The position numbers were made by a program, and so were the translations under genes. 60,116 bases of DNA from Marinilactibacillus psychrotolerans (GTDB lineage: Bacteria; Bacillota; Bacilli; Lactobacillales; Carnobacteriaceae_A), in the NCBI RefSeq assembly GCF_900101525.1, contig NZ_FMZD01000016.1, forward strand, positions 1 to 60,116, given 5' to 3'. Every line of letters begins with the position of its first letter. Positions within the stretch are counted from its first letter, which is position 1. A model generated the notes under the pieces. It saw nothing but the letters and a program-made list of their open reading frames with translations, ran no database searches and was not told the origin of the DNA. Of this stretch, positions 25,277-34,738 are shown piece after piece.

Positions 25277-25308
25277 CATGTGAAGGTACTCAACTATTCA
25301 TCGCTTAC

Positions 25309-25343
25309 TCAAAAAGGACAATCCTACCTCTATTTAGTTTTTT
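25309..25343 (+). terminator. Right half of the split terminator, with target duplication
   Basis: The duplication TCAAAAAG (25309-25316) is followed by the right arm GACAATCCTACCTCTATTTA (25317-25336) and a T-run. This arm is the exact reverse complement of 22910-22927 plus TC. Confidence 0.9.
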
Positions 25344-25358
25344 AATAATAGCTTCTAA

Positions 25359-25740
25359 TTATTTTGATTCAAATGACAGTTCTGGACTTGTACTCACAAT
25401 TACTGTCTGACCTTCTTTTAATTCTACGTCTAGTGATTCAGCTCCAAGTTCTCCATCAGGATCAATTGGGTCCATAACTGCCGGTAATTTTTCGCCAGCA
25501 TCGTAAACCATAATCTTTCCACTTTTTTCTCCCGTTGTTGTTACGGTGTAATTTCCGGGTTCAATATCTGTTCCAACTTCCCACATTCCAGTTGTTAAAA
25601 CATTGGATACTGATCGTTCTTTTACAGGAGTGAAAGTAGTCTCTTCCATCCCTTCTAATTGAATATCCTGTCCTTCTATTAAATCTAAGGTTAGATTGGG
25701 AACCCCCCATTCCAAGTCCTTCCCCTTGTGACTGCTAAAC
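25359..25740 (-). pseudogene. 5'-truncated gene, secreted or lipoprotein-like C-terminal part
   Basis: At least 118 residues are readable (GVPNLTLDLIEGQDIQLEGMEETTFTPV..., then GMWEVGTDIEPGNYTVTTTGEKSGKIMVYD). The frame stays open upstream through KGKDLEW to 25740, where the IS21-like end begins, so the N-terminus has been cut off. The pattern (beta-rich, PGNYTVT) resembles the C-terminal domains of small extracellular lipoproteins of Firmicutes. The 25715 TTG is an internal codon and not a real start. Confidence 0.7.
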
Positions 25741-25847
25741 TGTATTGTGCAGTTACCGCTAGAAAAGAATGTGCACTTTTACCCTAACACTTCGTTCCTT
25801 TTGATAAACTAGAGCAGTTAGTTTATTGACTGGAAGGAGAAGAAAAG

Positions 25848-27399
25848 GTGGATTTTGAAAAAGTAAACAGAATTACGAAGGTGCACCATTACAAAAAGAA
25901 AGGATTCTCAAATGCAAAGATAAATCGAATGCTCGGCATTCATAGAAATACCGTTAGAAGTGATTTGCAGAAGAAGCCCAAAGAAGCAATATTCTGGGTC
26001 AAATCACTGACCAATCGGGAAAGAAAGGTTGAGCCTTATAAAGAAACGATAGTGAATTGGCTTAGTAATGAGCCAGAATTATCCGCAGCTCAAATTGAAA
26101 ACTGACTGAATGAACAATTCGACTATAAAGAAGCAGCTTCTAGTACCATTCGCTCGTATGTTAAAGAGTTAAAGGAAACCTACAGTATCCCAAAAGTCTT
26201 TACTCACCGCCATTACGAAGCGGTATCTGAAACTCCCCGTTGGCAAAAAAATCCAAGTAAATTTTGGAGAAATCATAGTACAACATGCATTAACCGATAA
26301 ACGAGTAAAGTTGTATTGGGTTCGTCCTCTCCCATTCCCGATTCAAATACATTAAATGGCAGGATAAGTCTTTCACCACCAGAGATGTCATATGAACTCA
26401 TAAGAACGCCTTCGATTATTTTGAGGGACTCACAGAAGAAATCGTATATGATCAAGATATGCTAATAATCGTCAGTGAAAACCACGGAGATATCTTATTT
26501 ACTAAACAATTTCAGTCGTATGTATTGAAGAAACAATTTATCGTTCATGTCTGTCGTGCCGCTGATCCAGAATCAAAAGGAAAAGTCGAAGCTGTCATTA
26601 AATTTGTGAAGTATAACTTTGCGAGAGGACGACGCTTTCGGACAATTAAGTCGTGGCAAGAACAATGCGAAGCTTGGTTAGACCTAACGGGTAATTAAAA
26701 AATTCATGAGAAAACAAAAATAGACCGATAGACGTGTTTACTCTGGAAAAGCCACACCTCAGCTGAATCTCTAAGAAACGCATTCTTTCGAATAATGAAA
26801 GTATAACAAAGACCATATTGAAAGACAATACGATTCAATTTCAGTCAAATTACTACTCGGTTCCTATAGGAACCTACCAATCAGGAAAGACAACGAAGGT
26901 CCGTATAACGACAATTGACACTCATCTTTACGCGTACGATATGAAGAGCGATCGGCTGATTGCCCAACATCCCCTAACAAAAGGTAAAGGCAACCTTATC
27001 AAAGATTCTAATCATGGTCGCGAAGAAGATAAGAGACAGAAGCTTGATCAGCATATCTGTGAAGCGCTCCGCAACTTTGAAGAAAAAGAGAAAACGGCGG
27101 TCTTTATTGATCACCTAAAAGTTAGGTATCCTAGACACATTAGGGACCAGTTATGAGTCATAGAATCCATTGTAGATAAAAACAGCGATGTATTAGACAA
27201 AGCATTGAACGCATGTCTAGCATTGAATTTGTTCAGTGCGTCTATTTAAGAAACGTGGCAATAGATATGGCCCGTCGACACGGCCAGACAGATACTCACT
27301 CTGAAAAAATTGACAAGTTACCTAAACTATCAAGCGATTACCGCTAAAGAACGTTCCTTTGAGTCGTACTTAGAGGTGCTGGGAGGTGAACAACAATAG
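25848..27399 (+). pseudogene. istA: istA transposase pseudogene (IS21 family)
   Basis: The N-terminal HTH (KKKGFSNAKINRMLGIHRNTVRSDL) is read from a GTG at 25848. A TGA at 26103 interrupts the frame, which then continues (LNEQFDYKEAASSTIRSYVKEL). Further frameshifts follow near 26230-26400. The catalytic-core pieces NHGDILFTKQFQSY, DPESKGKVEAVIKFVKYNFARGR and the C-terminal fragment at 26818-27156 are recognisable. At least four lesions make it non-functional. Confidence 0.85.
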
Positions 27400-27518
27400 G
27401 AACAACAGAGAAACTTCAAACACAATTCAAACAATTTCGAATACCTGAAACAGCACAGGCTCTACCGTCGTTTCTTCGGGAAGCGGAACAACATGTAAAG
27501 CACAGTTATAAAATGTAG
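27396..27518 (+). pseudogene. istB: istB N-terminal remnant
   Basis: Directly after the istA end, about 40 codons read GTTEKLQTQFKQFRIPETAQALPSFLREAEQ, which resembles the IstB N-terminus. It then meets a stop at the base of the terminator at 27511. The rest of istB, including its ATPase motifs, is missing. Confidence 0.6.
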
Positions 27519-27560
27519 GAAAGTGACAATGAAAAATTGTTAGTTTCCTACATTTTTTAT
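27511..27560. terminator. Strong hairpin terminator after the IS21 remnant
   Basis: AAATGTAGGAAA (27511-27522) pairs with TTTCCTACATTT (27544-27555), and the inner ACAAT pairs with ATTGT. T-runs follow on the plus strand and, more weakly, on the minus strand, so it may also end the polysaccharide operon. Confidence 0.8.
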
Positions 27561-27600
27561 ATACTCTTCTTATCCCCTATGAAATTGGAGTGTGATAAGA

Positions 27601-27863
27601 ATGAGAAGAGACCTCAAAGGAGGAGTGAAAAAGTATATGATAGATGATGGCATAAAGCCTAACTATTCTGTATTAGTGGACAATATAAATGTGATTATCG
27701 GATCGTAATAGCAACCTACCAAGAAGCTTTACAAGGTGATAAACTAAGTAGATTAGACCCATACAAGCAAATCATAGAAATTAAATTGGAAGAACAATGT
27801 ACCGCAAAAAGTATTTACAAATTTATTCAGAAGAAAGGATATACCGGCAATTACATGGGGTAA
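27601..27863 (+). pseudogene. istA: Second IS21-type istA fragment
   Basis: It starts MRRDLKGGVKKYMIDDGIKPNYS, then a frameshift near 27690 moves to CDYRIVIATYQEALQGDKLSRLDPYKQIIEIKL and IYKFIQKKGYTGNY. This is the N-terminal region of a different IstA-type transposase from that at 25848. It stops at 27863, 37 bp before the flippase stop codon. Confidence 0.65.
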
Positions 27864-27899
27864 GAACAAAATATTACTCATATGAGATAAATAATAATC

Positions 27900-29312
27900 T
27901 TATTTTATTAATTTACTAACTTCATTGAAACCAATTTTAATAATTTCACTTATTTTCATATCTAATTCTTTGAGGACGAATTTTGGCCAGTACCAATAAT
28001 TATAGATCCCTTGAATCATTGTACGAGATATCAATATACTCCATATTCCTAAATTAGTAAAATTCAAAAGAGCAAATGTTAAAATGACAACTCCAACACC
28101 TGACAAAAAAGACGACTTATAAAATGGAATACTATTTCCTGTCAAAATATAAGAAACAAACTTATTATAATTAAAATCTAAAAACAAATCTATTCCCATA
28201 TACATTAAAATCGGTCTAGGTAACATTGACGTGTTTGACCCTATTATTCTAAGTATAGGTTCTGAAAAGAATACTATACCTATGACGCCTATAACATAAG
28301 CTATCCAAGAGACAACAATTGATAGTGAAAAAAATTCTTTTATCATTTTATTATTGTTATTCACTCTTGCTTCGCTCATTTTTATCATGTAAGTACTAAA
28401 AAATATTGATGCAAGTGCATATAACATGTTAAACATCTGAAAGGCTAGTCCATATGAAGCCGTTACTTTTAAACCCAAATAATTTGAAGTAAATAACACT
28501 GAAGATTGTAATGTCAAAAAAGTTCCTAATGAGAATATTCCAGTTCTCCAAGCGCTATGCCATATAACCAAAAAAACTTCTTTAATATTCTCAACTATAT
28601 CTTTGTATGCGACTTTATAATTTAGTTTACCTTTTATTCTTTCACTATTATAAAAATATTTTATCGAGAGCTGTCTAGTTACTACTCCTGATACTAGATA
28701 TGCTAATGCAACTCCAATGATAGTCAATCCTAGAAAAAGACATACAAGAGAAACTACTATCTGTACTAATCTTGCATATAGTATACTTTTTTGTGAACCT
28801 TTAACTAATCCAACACCCTTAAGCGCTGCCCTCCAATAACCATAGTACATATTTAGAAATACTGCGACAGAATATATAATCCATGCAACAATATATTTCA
28901 AACTAAAGTTATCTTCAAGTATATTGATTACATATAATGTTCCTAAAGTCGTCATACCAGCTAGCGCAGTTAAAGCAATAATCAAATAGATCATTCTACT
29001 GGCTTTTATTATCAAGTATAGTAGTTCATAATTAGGTGTTGCGTCCGTTTTTTCATTACCTAATCCAGATTTAGTTAGTTTTTTAACTCCACTCCAAGAA
29101 TATGTAAAGTTTCTAGTTATAGTGGGTAAGAATCCAAAATCTAAAAGGTTAACCATTCCTCCTACACTTAAAAATGTATACCACAATCCTAGTTCTTGTG
29201 TTGGTAAAAAATTTAATACGAATGGCATTAAAATTAAATTTGTTCCATTATTTAATATATATCCCATGTAACTCCAAATTACTTCTTTTTTTCCAATTTT
29301 AATATTCATCAT
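27900..29312 (-). CDS. Polysaccharide flippase (Wzx-like), first locus
   Basis: A 470-residue membrane protein with about 12-14 hydrophobic segments and the MATE/MOP-type polysaccharide exporter layout (GYILNNGTNLILMPFVLNFLPTQELGLWYTF at the N-terminus). It probably moves the lipid-linked repeat unit across the membrane. It is the last gene of the locus and overlaps the acyltransferase gene by 14 bp. No terminator of its own is seen; IS remnants begin 37 bp downstream. Confidence 0.85.
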   Translation of the reverse strand: MMNIKIGKKEVIWSYMGYILNNGTNLILMPFVLNFLPTQELGLWYTFLSVGGMVNLLDFGFLPTITRNFTYSWSGVKKLTKSGLGNEKTDATPNYELLYLIIKASRMIYLIIALTALAGMTTLGTLYVINILEDNFSLKYIVAWIIYSVAVFLNMYYGYWRAALKGVGLVKGSQKSILYARLVQIVVSLVCLFLGLTIIGVALAYLVSGVVTRQLSIKYFYNSERIKGKLNYKVAYKDIVENIKEVFLVIWHSAWRTGIFSLGTFLTLQSSVLFTSNYLGLKVTASYGLAFQMFNMLYALASIFFSTYMIKMSEARVNNNNKMIKEFFSLSIVVSWIAYVIGVIGIVFFSEPILRIIGSNTSMLPRPILMYMGIDLFLDFNYNKFVSYILTGNSIPFYKSSFLSGVGVVILTFALLNFTNLGIWSILISRTMIQGIYNYWYWPKFVLKELDMKISEIIKIGFNEVSKLIK

Positions 29313-29886
29313 TTTTTACCGCCATGGTATCAAGGTCTTTTATTATCTTTGCCGGAACTCCACCGATCATATAATTTCCCCTACTAAAACTTTTGGTTAC
29401 TACACTTCCGGCTGCTACTATTGTATGGTTTCCTAGATTAACTCCTGGTAAAATCACGGAATTCATTCCTATCCAGCATTTTTCTCCAAGTATTATAGAC
29501 TCACCTTCTAAATGGTTTTCAAGATTTTCTGGATCATGATTAGCCGTAATTAAACCAACGTTAGGGCCAATATAAGTACCTTTTCCTATAAAAATATCTG
29601 CATAGAAACTTTGAAAGTATACTCCAAAACCTTGAAAGTTATTCATGTCATCTAAATTAAATTTTATGTTTTTCCAACCGCTTCCCATGGTCACTTTAAA
29701 AGATACTGGCCATGGTACTTTTCTATTAATTCCCAGTATTTTTTGCCAAAGCAAACCTTTCCAACACCATTTCCAACCACTTACATTATTATCAAACCAT
29801 TTACCTCTTAAATACTCTTTTTCATAAAATAGAGGCATAATAATTTTACTTATAAGGATAAAAGCATTTTTACAAAATCTTTTCAT
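29299..29886 (-). CDS. Hexapeptide-repeat acyltransferase (WcaF/CapG-like)
   Basis: A 195-residue left-handed beta-helix protein. The repeats IGKGTYIGPNVGL and ILGEKCWIGMNSVILPGVNLGNHTIVAAGSVVTKSF end in the typical GGVPAKIIK. The acceptor-site histidine is in ITANHDPEN. It likely O-acetylates the repeat unit using acetyl-CoA in the cytoplasm. First of a run of three such genes. Confidence 0.85.
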   Translation of the reverse strand: MKRFCKNAFILISKIIMPLFYEKEYLRGKWFDNNVSGWKWCWKGLLWQKILGINRKVPWPVSFKVTMGSGWKNIKFNLDDMNNFQGFGVYFQSFYADIFIGKGTYIGPNVGLITANHDPENLENHLEGESIILGEKCWIGMNSVILPGVNLGNHTIVAAGSVVTKSFSRGNYMIGGVPAKIIKDLDTMAVKNDEY

Positions 29887-29906
29887 TCTTCATCACCTAT
29901 TTTCGA

Positions 29907-30527
29907 TTAAATTTTTTCGATAACACTATTTATATTTGTAATGTCAAGTCCGCTTTGTAGTATTTCAGATGGCTCTTTTTCCCACCATTTGCTACTTGTT
30001 AGGCTATCAATAATTTCATTATTAAATCTATACCTTATAATTTTAGCTGGATTACCTCCAACAATTGCATAATCTGGTACATCTTTAGTAACTATTGAAC
30101 CTGCACCTACTATTGCTCCATTACCTATATTGACTCCACTCATTATTAATGAGTTTGTGCCAATCCATACATCGTTCCCTATATCACAATATTTATCTAT
30201 ATCAGTTTTAAATAAATTTTCCGAAACAAATCCTCTATTTGGATTGCAAAACACAGCACTTGTTGATATCCAGTCAATAGGATGTTGAGCCAATCCTATT
30301 CTTACACCATTCGATATAGAGCAATATCTTCCAATATTTTTTACATTTTCCAAACTTAAATTATCTCCCAAAAATGTATATGCACCAATACTAATAGATT
30401 TATATCTTATAGAAATTTTCCCATCAATATGAACTTTAGATGATATATTTTTAAGATTCATGACCTTTTTTATTTTAAATTTTTCTTGTATATAAATGGG
30501 GGTTATAATTTTAAAAATTTTCATCAT
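29907..30527 (-). CDS. Hexapeptide-repeat acetyltransferase (CatB/Vat-like)
   Basis: 206 residues with hexapeptide repeats (NIGRYCSISNGVRIG, IGNDVWIGTNSLIMSGVNIGNGAIVGAGSIVTKDV) and the catalytic-type histidine in GLAQHPIDW. It ends VGGNPAKIIRYRF. Probable sugar O- or N-acetyltransferase for the polysaccharide. Similar in order and size to the next gene, from which it may have arisen by duplication. Confidence 0.85.
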   Translation of the reverse strand: MMKIFKIITPIYIQEKFKIKKVMNLKNISSKVHIDGKISIRYKSISIGAYTFLGDNLSLENVKNIGRYCSISNGVRIGLAQHPIDWISTSAVFCNPNRGFVSENLFKTDIDKYCDIGNDVWIGTNSLIMSGVNIGNGAIVGAGSIVTKDVPDYAIVGGNPAKIIRYRFNNEIIDSLTSSKWWEKEPSEILQSGLDITNINSVIEKI

Positions 30528-30535
30528 ATTTCCTC

Positions 30536-31198
30536 CTATTCATTTAGGAATACTTCAATTGAATTACCAAAGTTCATTTTTTTAATTATATAATCTAAAT
30601 CCTGATCCCACCAATTTTTATCTAGTTTAGATATTTCTTTTATTATAGTATTACTGAACCTCATCTTAATTTTTTCACATGGAATGCCAACCGAGATAGA
30701 GTATGGTTCAATATCTTTAGTTACTATACTTCCTGCCCCAATGACTGCCCCGTCTCCTATTTTAACATCTTGCATAACTACAACATTGCAACCTATCCAA
30801 ACATCGTTTCCAATAACCACATTTCCTTGCATATTAACTTTTTGTTGAGTATTTTCATCAGTATCTCCAACATAGTATTTATCATATGTTACTGGGTGGG
30901 TAGTAAATCTATCTAATGGATGATTACCTATTCCAATCATACTATTTGGTCCTATAGAGCAATATTTTCCAATAATAGTGTTACTATTTATATAAACTGG
31001 ATGCATTCCTTGTCTAGAATTAATATAAGTATAGTTATCAATCTTACATCCTTCCTCAATAATAGTATTTTTACCGATTTTTACATTTTTTCCCATCTCA
31101 ACATTAGAACTTATATATTTAGTTTTAATTTCACAATTATTTTTCTTGTAATATTTTCTTTTTTTTATTTTATTTTCTATTTTTTTTATTATACTCAA
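30536..31198 (-). CDS. Hexapeptide-repeat acetyltransferase
   Basis: 220 residues with a basic N-terminus, then repeats (VKIGKNTIIEEGCKIDNYTYI, GKYCSIGPNSMIGIGNHP, IGNDVWIGCNVVVMQDVKIGDGAVIGAGSIVTKD). The IGNHPLDRF histidine matches the CatB-type active site. It is a probable acetyltransferase modifying one sugar of the repeat unit. It starts 4 bp after the glycosyltransferase gene ends. Confidence 0.85.
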   Translation of the reverse strand: MSIIKKIENKIKKRKYYKKNNCEIKTKYISSNVEMGKNVKIGKNTIIEEGCKIDNYTYINSRQGMHPVYINSNTIIGKYCSIGPNSMIGIGNHPLDRFTTHPVTYDKYYVGDTDENTQQKVNMQGNVVIGNDVWIGCNVVVMQDVKIGDGAVIGAGSIVTKDIEPYSISVGIPCEKIKMRFSNTIIKEISKLDKNWWDQDLDYIIKKMNFGNSIEVFLNE

Positions 31199-31201
31199 TT
31201 T

Positions 31202-32074
31202 TTATTTACCCCGCTTATTTTTCATAATAAAGTACAAACACCCCGGAACAGATAATACTTTTATAAATGAAAACTCGCTGAACAATATTGATTTCCATTT
31301 TTCACCTGACAATTTCCTATAACTTTGAATCCTTATTGTGTTTAAATACTTTTCTTTAAAATTTCTACTTAATTTAAACATGAGTTCATAGTAATCTACC
31401 ATACCTTTAGGACTTCGGAATCTATCTCTTTCTATATTATTACTTATTCCATCTAATTGATATTCAACAATGCAAACTGTCTCATTTAGCAATAATAGAT
31501 CACCTTCTTGATCCATTTGGTAATAAACGTACGAAGGTGGTATTCCTTTTTCCCCTTTATAAACTGGATACTTATATTTATTTAGTAAATTCGTTCTATA
31601 TATTAGTTTTTTGTCTCCTTTAATCCCTTTTATTTTATATAAATTATACAAGCTAGATGTAGTGAGATTTTTTGGAAAAAGTTCTCCAACAATTTTCTTA
31701 TCCTTTGTTTCGTTCAACGCTATTATACCCACTATACTTTTACTATTATTTTCTTGGTAGTAATCGTATATTTTTTGGACAGCACCAGTGGCTATGTAAT
31801 CATCTGAATCTATACACATACAAAGTTCACCTTTTGCTATCTCACAAGCCAAGTTTCTAGCAGAATGTACTCCTTCGTTTTTTTTGTAAACATATACAAT
31901 ATTTAATTTACCAATCTCAATCCATTCCTCTACTTGTAACCTTGTGTTATCAGTAGAACCATCATCTATAACTATCCATTCAAATTTATTTTTATCTTCT
32001 TCACATAAACTTTCATAACACCTTTTTAACAGGTTACACCTATTATAGGTAGGTGTGTATATGGATAAAAACAT
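31202..32074 (-). CDS. Glycosyltransferase family 2
   Basis: About 290 residues. The GT-A motifs TPTYNRCNLL, IDDGSTDNT and DSDDYIATGA (DXD) are present. I chose the ATG at 32074, which is preceded by GGGGG. The ORF from 32122 overlaps the polymerase gene and has no ribosome site. It likely adds one sugar to the lipid-linked repeat. A close paralogue lies at 34739-35626. Confidence 0.88.
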   Translation of the reverse strand: MFLSIYTPTYNRCNLLKRCYESLCEEDKNKFEWIVIDDGSTDNTRLQVEEWIEIGKLNIVYVYKKNEGVHSARNLACEIAKGELCMCIDSDDYIATGAVQKIYDYYQENNSKSIVGIIALNETKDKKIVGELFPKNLTTSSLYNLYKIKGIKGDKKLIYRTNLLNKYKYPVYKGEKGIPPSYVYYQMDQEGDLLLLNETVCIVEYQLDGISNNIERDRFRSPKGMVDYYELMFKLSRNFKEKYLNTIRIQSYRKLSGEKWKSILFSEFSFIKVLSVPGCLYFIMKNKRGK

Positions 32075-32111
32075 TTTTATCCCCCAATCTTTTATAATTG
32101 TACATTGGTTT

Positions 32112-33569
32112 TTAGTTTGCAATGTTTAATCTATATCTAGACTTCAAGTGATTATACACAATCATAATGAGTACGTATAGTACTCCTGTAGAATAGAACA
32201 AATACCTAACTAACAACAATACTGAACTTCTTGAATAAATAACCAGATAAAAAATACTAATAGCTACAAATATATTTTTCAAGATTTGTTTGTCTTTTGA
32301 TAGAGATTTTGGATATAAGACTTTTATTATTAAAAATCCTAATATTGACATAAAAAAAGTCCCGAACCATCCAAAATTATAGTATGCTTCTGCGATTAAT
32401 GAGTATCCTGGTCCATAATTCATAGAAAGTGACTCTTTTAGCCAAGTAGCTAAAGCAGCTTGCTCAGCAAAGCTATATCCACCAAATAAAGCACTAGGTA
32501 TTATAGCTAAAATTGAGGAAATATATGTTGTACCAAATCCAAAATCCTCTATATGATTGACAATATTCATTGTCTCTATCATAGGAAACATCGAACCACC
32601 AAATTCAGCAATACTTTCGAAAATTGGATTACCAAACAAAATATTATCGCTAATTAAAGTAAAAAAAGATTGAATGGTTTTATCACTCATATTTCTAAAA
32701 TCAGATACAACACTGATTAATACTAAACCTATTACACCTGAGATCATCAACATTAAAAAATGTTTAGTTTTGAATTTTTTTACTTGATTACTGTACAGCC
32801 AAATAAAACTTATAATAAGAGCAAATGCATATCCTCGTAAGCCGATGATAATATTTCCTATGAAGATAAAAAATACTAAAACTGTAAAAATGTTTCTCAT
32901 ATTTTTTTTATGTTTATAAACAACAAATAATGTGAATAGACTTGGAATAAAAAACATATCTAATGAGTTTATTATATTTGAAAGTCCGCTCACTAAAGAT
33001 GTGTCTTCATATATGGTTCTATATCCAGTAGTTACTGATGTTTCTATTTTATTGATTAGTTCTAGCATAAATCCAATACCTGAGAACAAAAAAATAGGTA
33101 TTATTACCAACTTCATACTCTTTACTAAAAGTTTGTCTTCAATTTTTTCTATACAAGATACTTCATTTATAGAATTGAATTTGTAATTTAATAATGCACC
33201 TAGGTGTAAAAACAAAAAGCCTATACACGTAAATATTTCTGCAGCTAGTAACTCTTTATCACCATACATATAATATAACTCAAAATTTCCTGCTCTAATA
33301 TTTAAAGCATATAAAAAAGTTTGTCCTAACCAAAACAAAAAACATGAAAGTAGAAATATTATATATGGTGAGAATCTTTCTTTAGTTAAAAACATCCAAG
33401 ATGAGAAACACCAGATAACACAAATAATACTTATTATAGAATACAAAAGCGGACTATAGTCTGTTGATAGGCCTAGATTAATAACACCTAATATGATTGA
33501 GCTCACTATCACAATTATATTTATTAAGATTACAAAATTAATATTTTTTTTTCTATAGCTGTAGTTCAT
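32112..33569 (-). CDS. O-antigen/capsule polymerase (Wzy-like), first locus
   Basis: A 485-residue protein with about 11-12 membrane segments and a large loop in the second half (EFGGSMFPMIETMN... YSLIAEAYYNFGWFG). That loop is typical of oligosaccharide repeat-unit polymerases. Sequence identity in this family is low, so the call rests on topology and location between glycosyltransferases. It would polymerise repeat units on the outer face of the membrane. Confidence 0.8.
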   Translation of the reverse strand: MNYSYRKKNINFVILINIIVIVSSIILGVINLGLSTDYSPLLYSIISIICVIWCFSSWMFLTKERFSPYIIFLLSCFLFWLGQTFLYALNIRAGNFELYYMYGDKELLAAEIFTCIGFLFLHLGALLNYKFNSINEVSCIEKIEDKLLVKSMKLVIIPIFLFSGIGFMLELINKIETSVTTGYRTIYEDTSLVSGLSNIINSLDMFFIPSLFTLFVVYKHKKNMRNIFTVLVFFIFIGNIIIGLRGYAFALIISFIWLYSNQVKKFKTKHFLMLMISGVIGLVLISVVSDFRNMSDKTIQSFFTLISDNILFGNPIFESIAEFGGSMFPMIETMNIVNHIEDFGFGTTYISSILAIIPSALFGGYSFAEQAALATWLKESLSMNYGPGYSLIAEAYYNFGWFGTFFMSILGFLIIKVLYPKSLSKDKQILKNIFVAISIFYLVIYSRSSVLLLVRYLFYSTGVLYVLIMIVYNHLKSRYRLNIAN

Positions 33570-33572
33570 AAT

Positions 33573-34709
33573 TTATCTTCCTTTATAAATATCACTTATT
33601 ATTTTAATAGAAGAGCTTACATCATACCCATTTTTGTAAATATTGTTATAAGCTTCTTGTTTACTGGTCTTGTTATTAGTTTTTGCGTTTATAATAGCAT
33701 TTACCCATTTATCCTTGCTGCTTTCATCAATATTTATGTAATTTATCAAATCCATGCCCATATCAATATCTTTTGTCACTTCACTAGAGACTATACAAGG
33801 TTTTCCTAATGATTGTGATTCTATCATAGTTAGCGGTAAACCTTCGTACTTTGATGGTAATAATACTACATCTATTAATTCTAATATATTATTTACGTTT
33901 TTACTCTTCCCTACAAAAAATACTTCTTCATCCAGTCCTAGCTCGTTTCTTTTTAATGTTAGTTCTCTTTCTAATTCGCCTTCACCTACAAAGTATATTT
34001 TAAAGTCTACGTTTTTTTTCTTTAATAGATTTGCTATTTCTAGTGAGTACATATGATTTTTTACATCTTTAAGTGTTCCTACTTGAACGATATTTATTCT
34101 TTTTTCGTTAATATCAAGACTTTCTGTAATATTTGCTGATAGGTGTTTATCTATTTTTTGAAAACTCTCACAATTTATAGAATTTTTTAATACAATACCT
34201 TTGGTAGCAAAACTCTTTCCAAACAAAAATCTTCCTGCATCATTCGAACATGCTACGTTTCTAGTTGTAGAAAGCAATATAATTTTTCTCATTATCTGGT
34301 GTTTCAGAACTGCTATCCTATTTGTTGCAGATGAAGATTTAGTACTATGAGCATGTGCTATTCTAACTTTTATATTACATATTTTTGCTACTAAAAGTGG
34401 CCATGATGAGTTAAATAGGATATGAGAATGAATAACTTCATATTCTTTGTCTTTAATAACCTTAAACAAATCACTTATAAATGAAAACAATCCTTCATCA
34501 GTAGGAGATGCAACATTTATTACCTTACCCCCTAATTCAATAATTTCTTCATCAAAATCTCCTTTTACTTCTCCAAAAGTAACAAAGTCAAACTGGATTT
34601 TTTTTTTATCAATTGCCCTATATAAATTCATTAAAAATGTTTCTGCTCCTCCTATATCCATTTTCCCTGTTATTTGGAGTATTCTTATAGGTTTATTTTC
34701 AGAATTCAT
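33573..34709 (-). CDS. Glycosyltransferase family 4
   Basis: 378 residues with a GT-B fold. N-terminal TGKMDIGGAETFLMNLYRA is typical of retaining GT4 enzymes, and the C-terminal E-x7-E motif is in EGLPLTMIESQSLGKP. There is a nucleotide-sugar binding region around 200-320 (IVQVGTLKDVKNH). It adds a sugar to the repeat unit; donor and linkage are unknown. Confidence 0.88.
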   Translation of the reverse strand: MNSENKPIRILQITGKMDIGGAETFLMNLYRAIDKKKIQFDFVTFGEVKGDFDEEIIELGGKVINVASPTDEGLFSFISDLFKVIKDKEYEVIHSHILFNSSWPLLVAKICNIKVRIAHAHSTKSSSATNRIAVLKHQIMRKIILLSTTRNVACSNDAGRFLFGKSFATKGIVLKNSINCESFQKIDKHLSANITESLDINEKRINIVQVGTLKDVKNHMYSLEIANLLKKKNVDFKIYFVGEGELERELTLKRNELGLDEEVFFVGKSKNVNNILELIDVVLLPSKYEGLPLTMIESQSLGKPCIVSSEVTKDIDMGMDLINYINIDESSKDKWVNAIINAKTNNKTSKQEAYNNIYKNGYDVSSSIKIISDIYKGR

Positions 34710-34738
34710 GGTTATCTTTAACTCCTTATTATTTATAA

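Larger units (their letters stand above)
22936..25308 (+). mobile_element. IS66-family insertion sequence, apparently complete (2373 bp)
   Basis: 24-bp terminal inverted repeats with two mismatches, starting GTAAGCGATGAATAG, at 22936-22959 and 25285-25308. The GTAAGCG ends are typical of IS66. Three genes in order, tnpA, tnpB and tnpC, all on the plus strand. The 8-bp direct repeat TCAAAAAG flanks both ends (22928-22935 and 25309-25316), the target duplication size of this family. Intact ends and open frames suggest a recent insertion. Confidence 0.95.
25741..27530 (+). mobile_element. Degenerate IS21-family element, right end lost
   Basis: The left end begins near 25741 with TGTATTGTGCAGTTAC, and a second TGTGCACTTTTAC motif follows at 25770 (subterminal repeats typical of IS21). 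It contains istA with several frameshifts and stops, and only the first 40 codons of istB. No matching right end was found. Confidence 0.8.
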
